A stretch of DNA of 15,967 nt from an uncultured Synergistaceae bacterium (GTDB taxonomy: Bacteria; Synergistota; Synergistia; Synergistales; Dethiosulfovibrionaceae): contig CABTYW010000045.1 of assembly GCA_902489135.1 (NCBI GenBank), positions 1 to 15,967 on the forward strand, given 5' to 3'. The position numbers and the translations under genes were made by a program. A model generated the notes under the pieces. It ran no database searches. It was not told where the DNA came from and was given only the letters and a program-made list of their open reading frames with translations. Shown in pieces: positions 14,122-15,967 of the stretch. Position 1 is the stretch's first letter; each line of letters begins with the position of its first letter.

Positions 14122-14778
14122 TCACAGAAAATGAACGTTTTCTATCAGCGGAACGCGGCTGCTGCGAAACTGCGCCAGCGGCGCGCTTTCGTCGGGATAG
14201 CCCAGAGCCGCGGTGATGAGGATTTTCCGTTCATCGGGAAGAGCGAGAAAACGCCGTATCGCCGGCTCCGCCAGCAGGGGGTATCCCAGAATGCAGCTGC
14301 CCAGGCCGTAGGCCGTGGCGGCCAGACAGAGACTTTGAGTGTACATGCCGATATCCAGATCATGGAAGGGGCGCAGAGGCTCGTCGGCGCAGATGACCGC
14401 GGCGACCGGAGCGTCAAAAAAGCGCAGACAGCGCCCAATGAAACTGCCGTCCTCCCAGCCCTGGCGCATCAGAAGCGGCGTCATGGCCGCTCCCAGCTCG
14501 CGGGCGCGCTCCCGGCGGTTTTCGCCCTCCTGACGGCCCTGCAGCGACGCCGTTTCACCGCGGGAAAGCGCGCCGTCGATTTCACGGCGCAGCCCCGCCA
14601 GCGCCTCTCCCGTGACAACATAGCTCTCCCACGGCTGGGCGTTTTTTGCCGAGGGCGCCGCTGACGCGGCGCGAAAGACGGCCCTGAGCAGCTCCGCGGG
14701 AATGGGATCGCCCCTGAAAACGCGGCAGGAACGCCGCGCCGCCAGACCTTCAAGAAGAGACAATTTTTCAGGTTCCAT
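14122..14778 (-). CDS. Nitroreductase-family FMN-dependent oxidoreductase
   Basis: A 218-residue protein of the nitroreductase fold, a typical length. Near the N-terminus it has ARRSCRVF (14-21), the phosphate-binding Arg-rich motif, and then APSAKNAQPWESYVV (41-55), the FMN and dimer-contact region. Toward the C-terminus DIGMYTQSLCLAATAYGLGS and the following CILGYP match the family core. Such enzymes are NAD(P)H-dependent flavin homodimers that reduce nitro compounds, quinones or flavins; the physiological substrate is not predictable. The ATG lies at 14776-14778 with AAGGAGA upstream on the minus strand. It converges on the EamA gene, with 48 bases between the stops. A palindrome, CCGCCGGCGG, lies in that gap but has no T-run. 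Confidence 0.93.
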   Translation of the reverse strand: MEPEKLSLLEGLAARRSCRVFRGDPIPAELLRAVFRAASAAPSAKNAQPWESYVVTGEALAGLRREIDGALSRGETASLQGRQEGENRRERARELGAAMTPLLMRQGWEDGSFIGRCLRFFDAPVAAVICADEPLRPFHDLDIGMYTQSLCLAATAYGLGSCILGYPLLAEPAIRRFLALPDERKILITAALGYPDESAPLAQFRSSRVPLIENVHFL

Positions 14779-15250
14779 GGGACATTCTCCTTTGCTTTTG
14801 CAATTCGTACTTCAACAGTGCAAAAAAGCTCCGCGTCAAGAATAGCATAACTTCGTGCCGTCCCGCAAGGCAAAGCGTCCTGCGCCGCCGCCCGGCCCGT
14901 GACGTTTTTCATTGCCGACCGCACAGTCGCCGAAATGGAAAAGTTTCCGCCGGCGGTTATGGCCCTATGGCGTCTCGTCGGCGGAACGCGCCCGACGCCT
15001 GCGACCGTACGGCCTGCCTTTGCAGTTTTTCAGGGGGCGGTTCAGTCGCATGTTGCGCACGCCCGGCTGCCTGGAGAAAAGATTGAAAAAAATTGCGGAA
15101 CTCGCCGCGTTTTCTATGGGCGACGGCGTCGCATGTTTCCGCCATAAAATACCGCCAATCGGCGGCAATGACACCGCGGCGCCGAAAAGGTGATTTTTGG
15201 GGCTCCGACAGAACGGGCTTGCAGAACGACCCCAAGGAGAGGTGATCATC
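14779..15250. other. Intergenic region between nitroreductase and lipoprotein genes
   Basis: No convincing gene is seen in these 472 bases. The part next to the nitroreductase gene (14779-14860) is AT-rich and should hold its promoter. Reading the minus strand, TTGCCT and TATGCT with 18 bases between them is a weak candidate. Short hairpins occur at 15120-15132 (GCGAC/GTCGC) and 15152-15165 (CCGCC/GGCGG, loop AATC). AAGGAGAGG at 15234-15242 is the ribosome-binding site of the next gene. Confidence 0.4.
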
Positions 15251-15967
15251 GTGAAATCCGTTAAAGTCCTTTTGGCCGCCGCGGTTCTGACAGCGCTTGC
15301 GGCTTGTGCGTCCGCCGCGTTGCCGCAGCGTCCCGACCCTAACCGGTGGGAAGAGCTGAGCCGCCGCGCCGATCTTCGACGGGCGGAACAGGCTCAGGCG
15401 CGGGCGCTGGCGGCGCAGCTTGACGCGGAGGCCGTTGACGCGCCCCTGTACCGCCAGTGGAAGACCATGACCGAAAACCCGTCTCGGCGCCTCGACGCGG
15501 CGTGGAGCATCCTTCACCGCTGCGTCCCCCGGGGCGACGTCAGCCGCTGGGCCGAAGTGAAGGGATTTGAGCTGCCCTCCGAGACCCCCCGCGCCCTGAT
15601 GGTGATCGACGCGCTCTACGCCGCCGTCACGGAGCTTCCCGGGCGCGAAGGCGGCGCGTGGCTGGCCCGCGATTTGCTGCTTCAATTTTCCCGCTCGTCG
15701 TCGGGGCGCTATGATTTCCTCGGAGAATGCCCCGCTCCCGTGGCCGAGGCGCTGGCTCGGATCAAAGCGCAAACCGGCCTGCCCGGCGCCTGGACGCCCC
15801 GTCGGGTTTTGGGCGAACTGCCGCTGGCGCGCCCCGTCAGAGGCATCGTGACAACATCGCGGGCGCAGAACGGTGACATGCAGTTTCTCGACGGCGACGG
15901 ACTTCCTTCGGGCAGCGGCTTCTACGCGTGGGACCGCAGAACGGGAAAAATCTACAATGTCGCCATG
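15251..15967 (+). CDS. Predicted lipoprotein of unknown function (3' end outside window)
   Basis: The frame is open for 239 codons from GTG 15251 to the end of the window. The N-terminus KSVKVLLAAAVLTALAAC is a lipoprotein signal with lipobox LAAC, so Cys19 should be lipidated. The following Ala-Ser gives no inner-membrane retention aspartate at +2, so an outer-membrane location is possible. The mature part starts with a charged helical region (about residues 30-65, rich in Arg, Ala, Gln) and continues as a mixed alpha/beta sequence with no domain I recognise. I preferred 15251 over an in-frame GTG at 15242 because AAGGAGAGG is too close to the latter. Codon usage resembles the neighbours. 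Nothing in the context tells its role. Confidence 0.8.
   Translation, partial: MKSVKVLLAAAVLTALAACASAALPQRPDPNRWEELSRRADLRRAEQAQARALAAQLDAEAVDAPLYRQWKTMTENPSRRLDAAWSILHRCVPRGDVSRWAEVKGFELPSETPRALMVIDALYAAVTELPGREGGAWLARDLLLQFSRSSSGRYDFLGECPAPVAEALARIKAQTGLPGAWTPRRVLGELPLARPVRGIVTTSRAQNGDMQFLDGDGLPSGSGFYAWDRRTGKIYNVAM

Noticed and set aside
1..15967. tRNA or rRNA genes and insertion sequences
   Set aside because: I looked for tRNA cloverleaf hallmarks (GTTCGAATC-like T-arms with matching acceptor stems), rRNA segments, transposase motifs and terminal inverted repeats, and saw none.

Overview
The window is GC-rich and compactly organised. It looks like a chromosomal segment from a diderm, probably anaerobic bacterium. 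A TolC-type outer-membrane channel, an RND pump and a lipobox protein point to two membranes. FMN-binding, DUF4418 and FtsX-type ABC genes together are typical of anaerobes. A member of Synergistota is my best guess, but this is inference from gene content and protein flavour; no marker gene here settles it.

Region 1 (1-4837, all +) is a redox-flavoured ABC cluster. It holds the 3' end of an ABC ATPase, an exported FMN-binding protein, an odd 350-bp interval, an FtsX/MacB-like permease, an AT-rich gap, a Cys-rich DUF4418 membrane protein, a second paralogous permease, and a complete ABC ATPase. Both permeases carry a Cys-Cys-Ser motif in the extracytoplasmic domain. Together they suggest two related ABC modules served by an extracytoplasmic flavin. 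A role in metal (for example iron) handling, or in redox work on an exported substrate, is a hypothesis.

Region 2 (4838-5966) has no intact protein gene. It contains a probable minus-strand pseudogene broken by several frameshifts, then a clear small SRP RNA gene (ffs) with its own promoter and a strong terminator. Next comes a sigma70-type promoter with a palindromic operator just downstream of the predicted start point.

Region 3 (5967-12306, +) is a multidrug efflux operon: tetR-type repressor, RND pump, TolC-like outer-membrane factor, periplasmic adaptor. The repressor and pump genes overlap by 4 bp. A GC-rich hairpin follows the adaptor. The gene order, with the adaptor last, is uncommon, and the pump has non-AcrB residues at the proton-relay positions.

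Region 4 (12307-13170) is an 860-bp stretch with no convincing gene. It contains a candidate promoter, two copies of a 32-bp imperfect direct repeat, and a terminator-like hairpin ahead of an EamA/DMT transporter gene (13171-14073). This may be a structured leader or a small RNA and is the least explained part of the window.

Region 5 (14074-15967) holds a convergent nitroreductase gene on the minus strand, a gene-free gap, and the 5' part of a gene for a predicted lipoprotein of unknown function that runs off the window.
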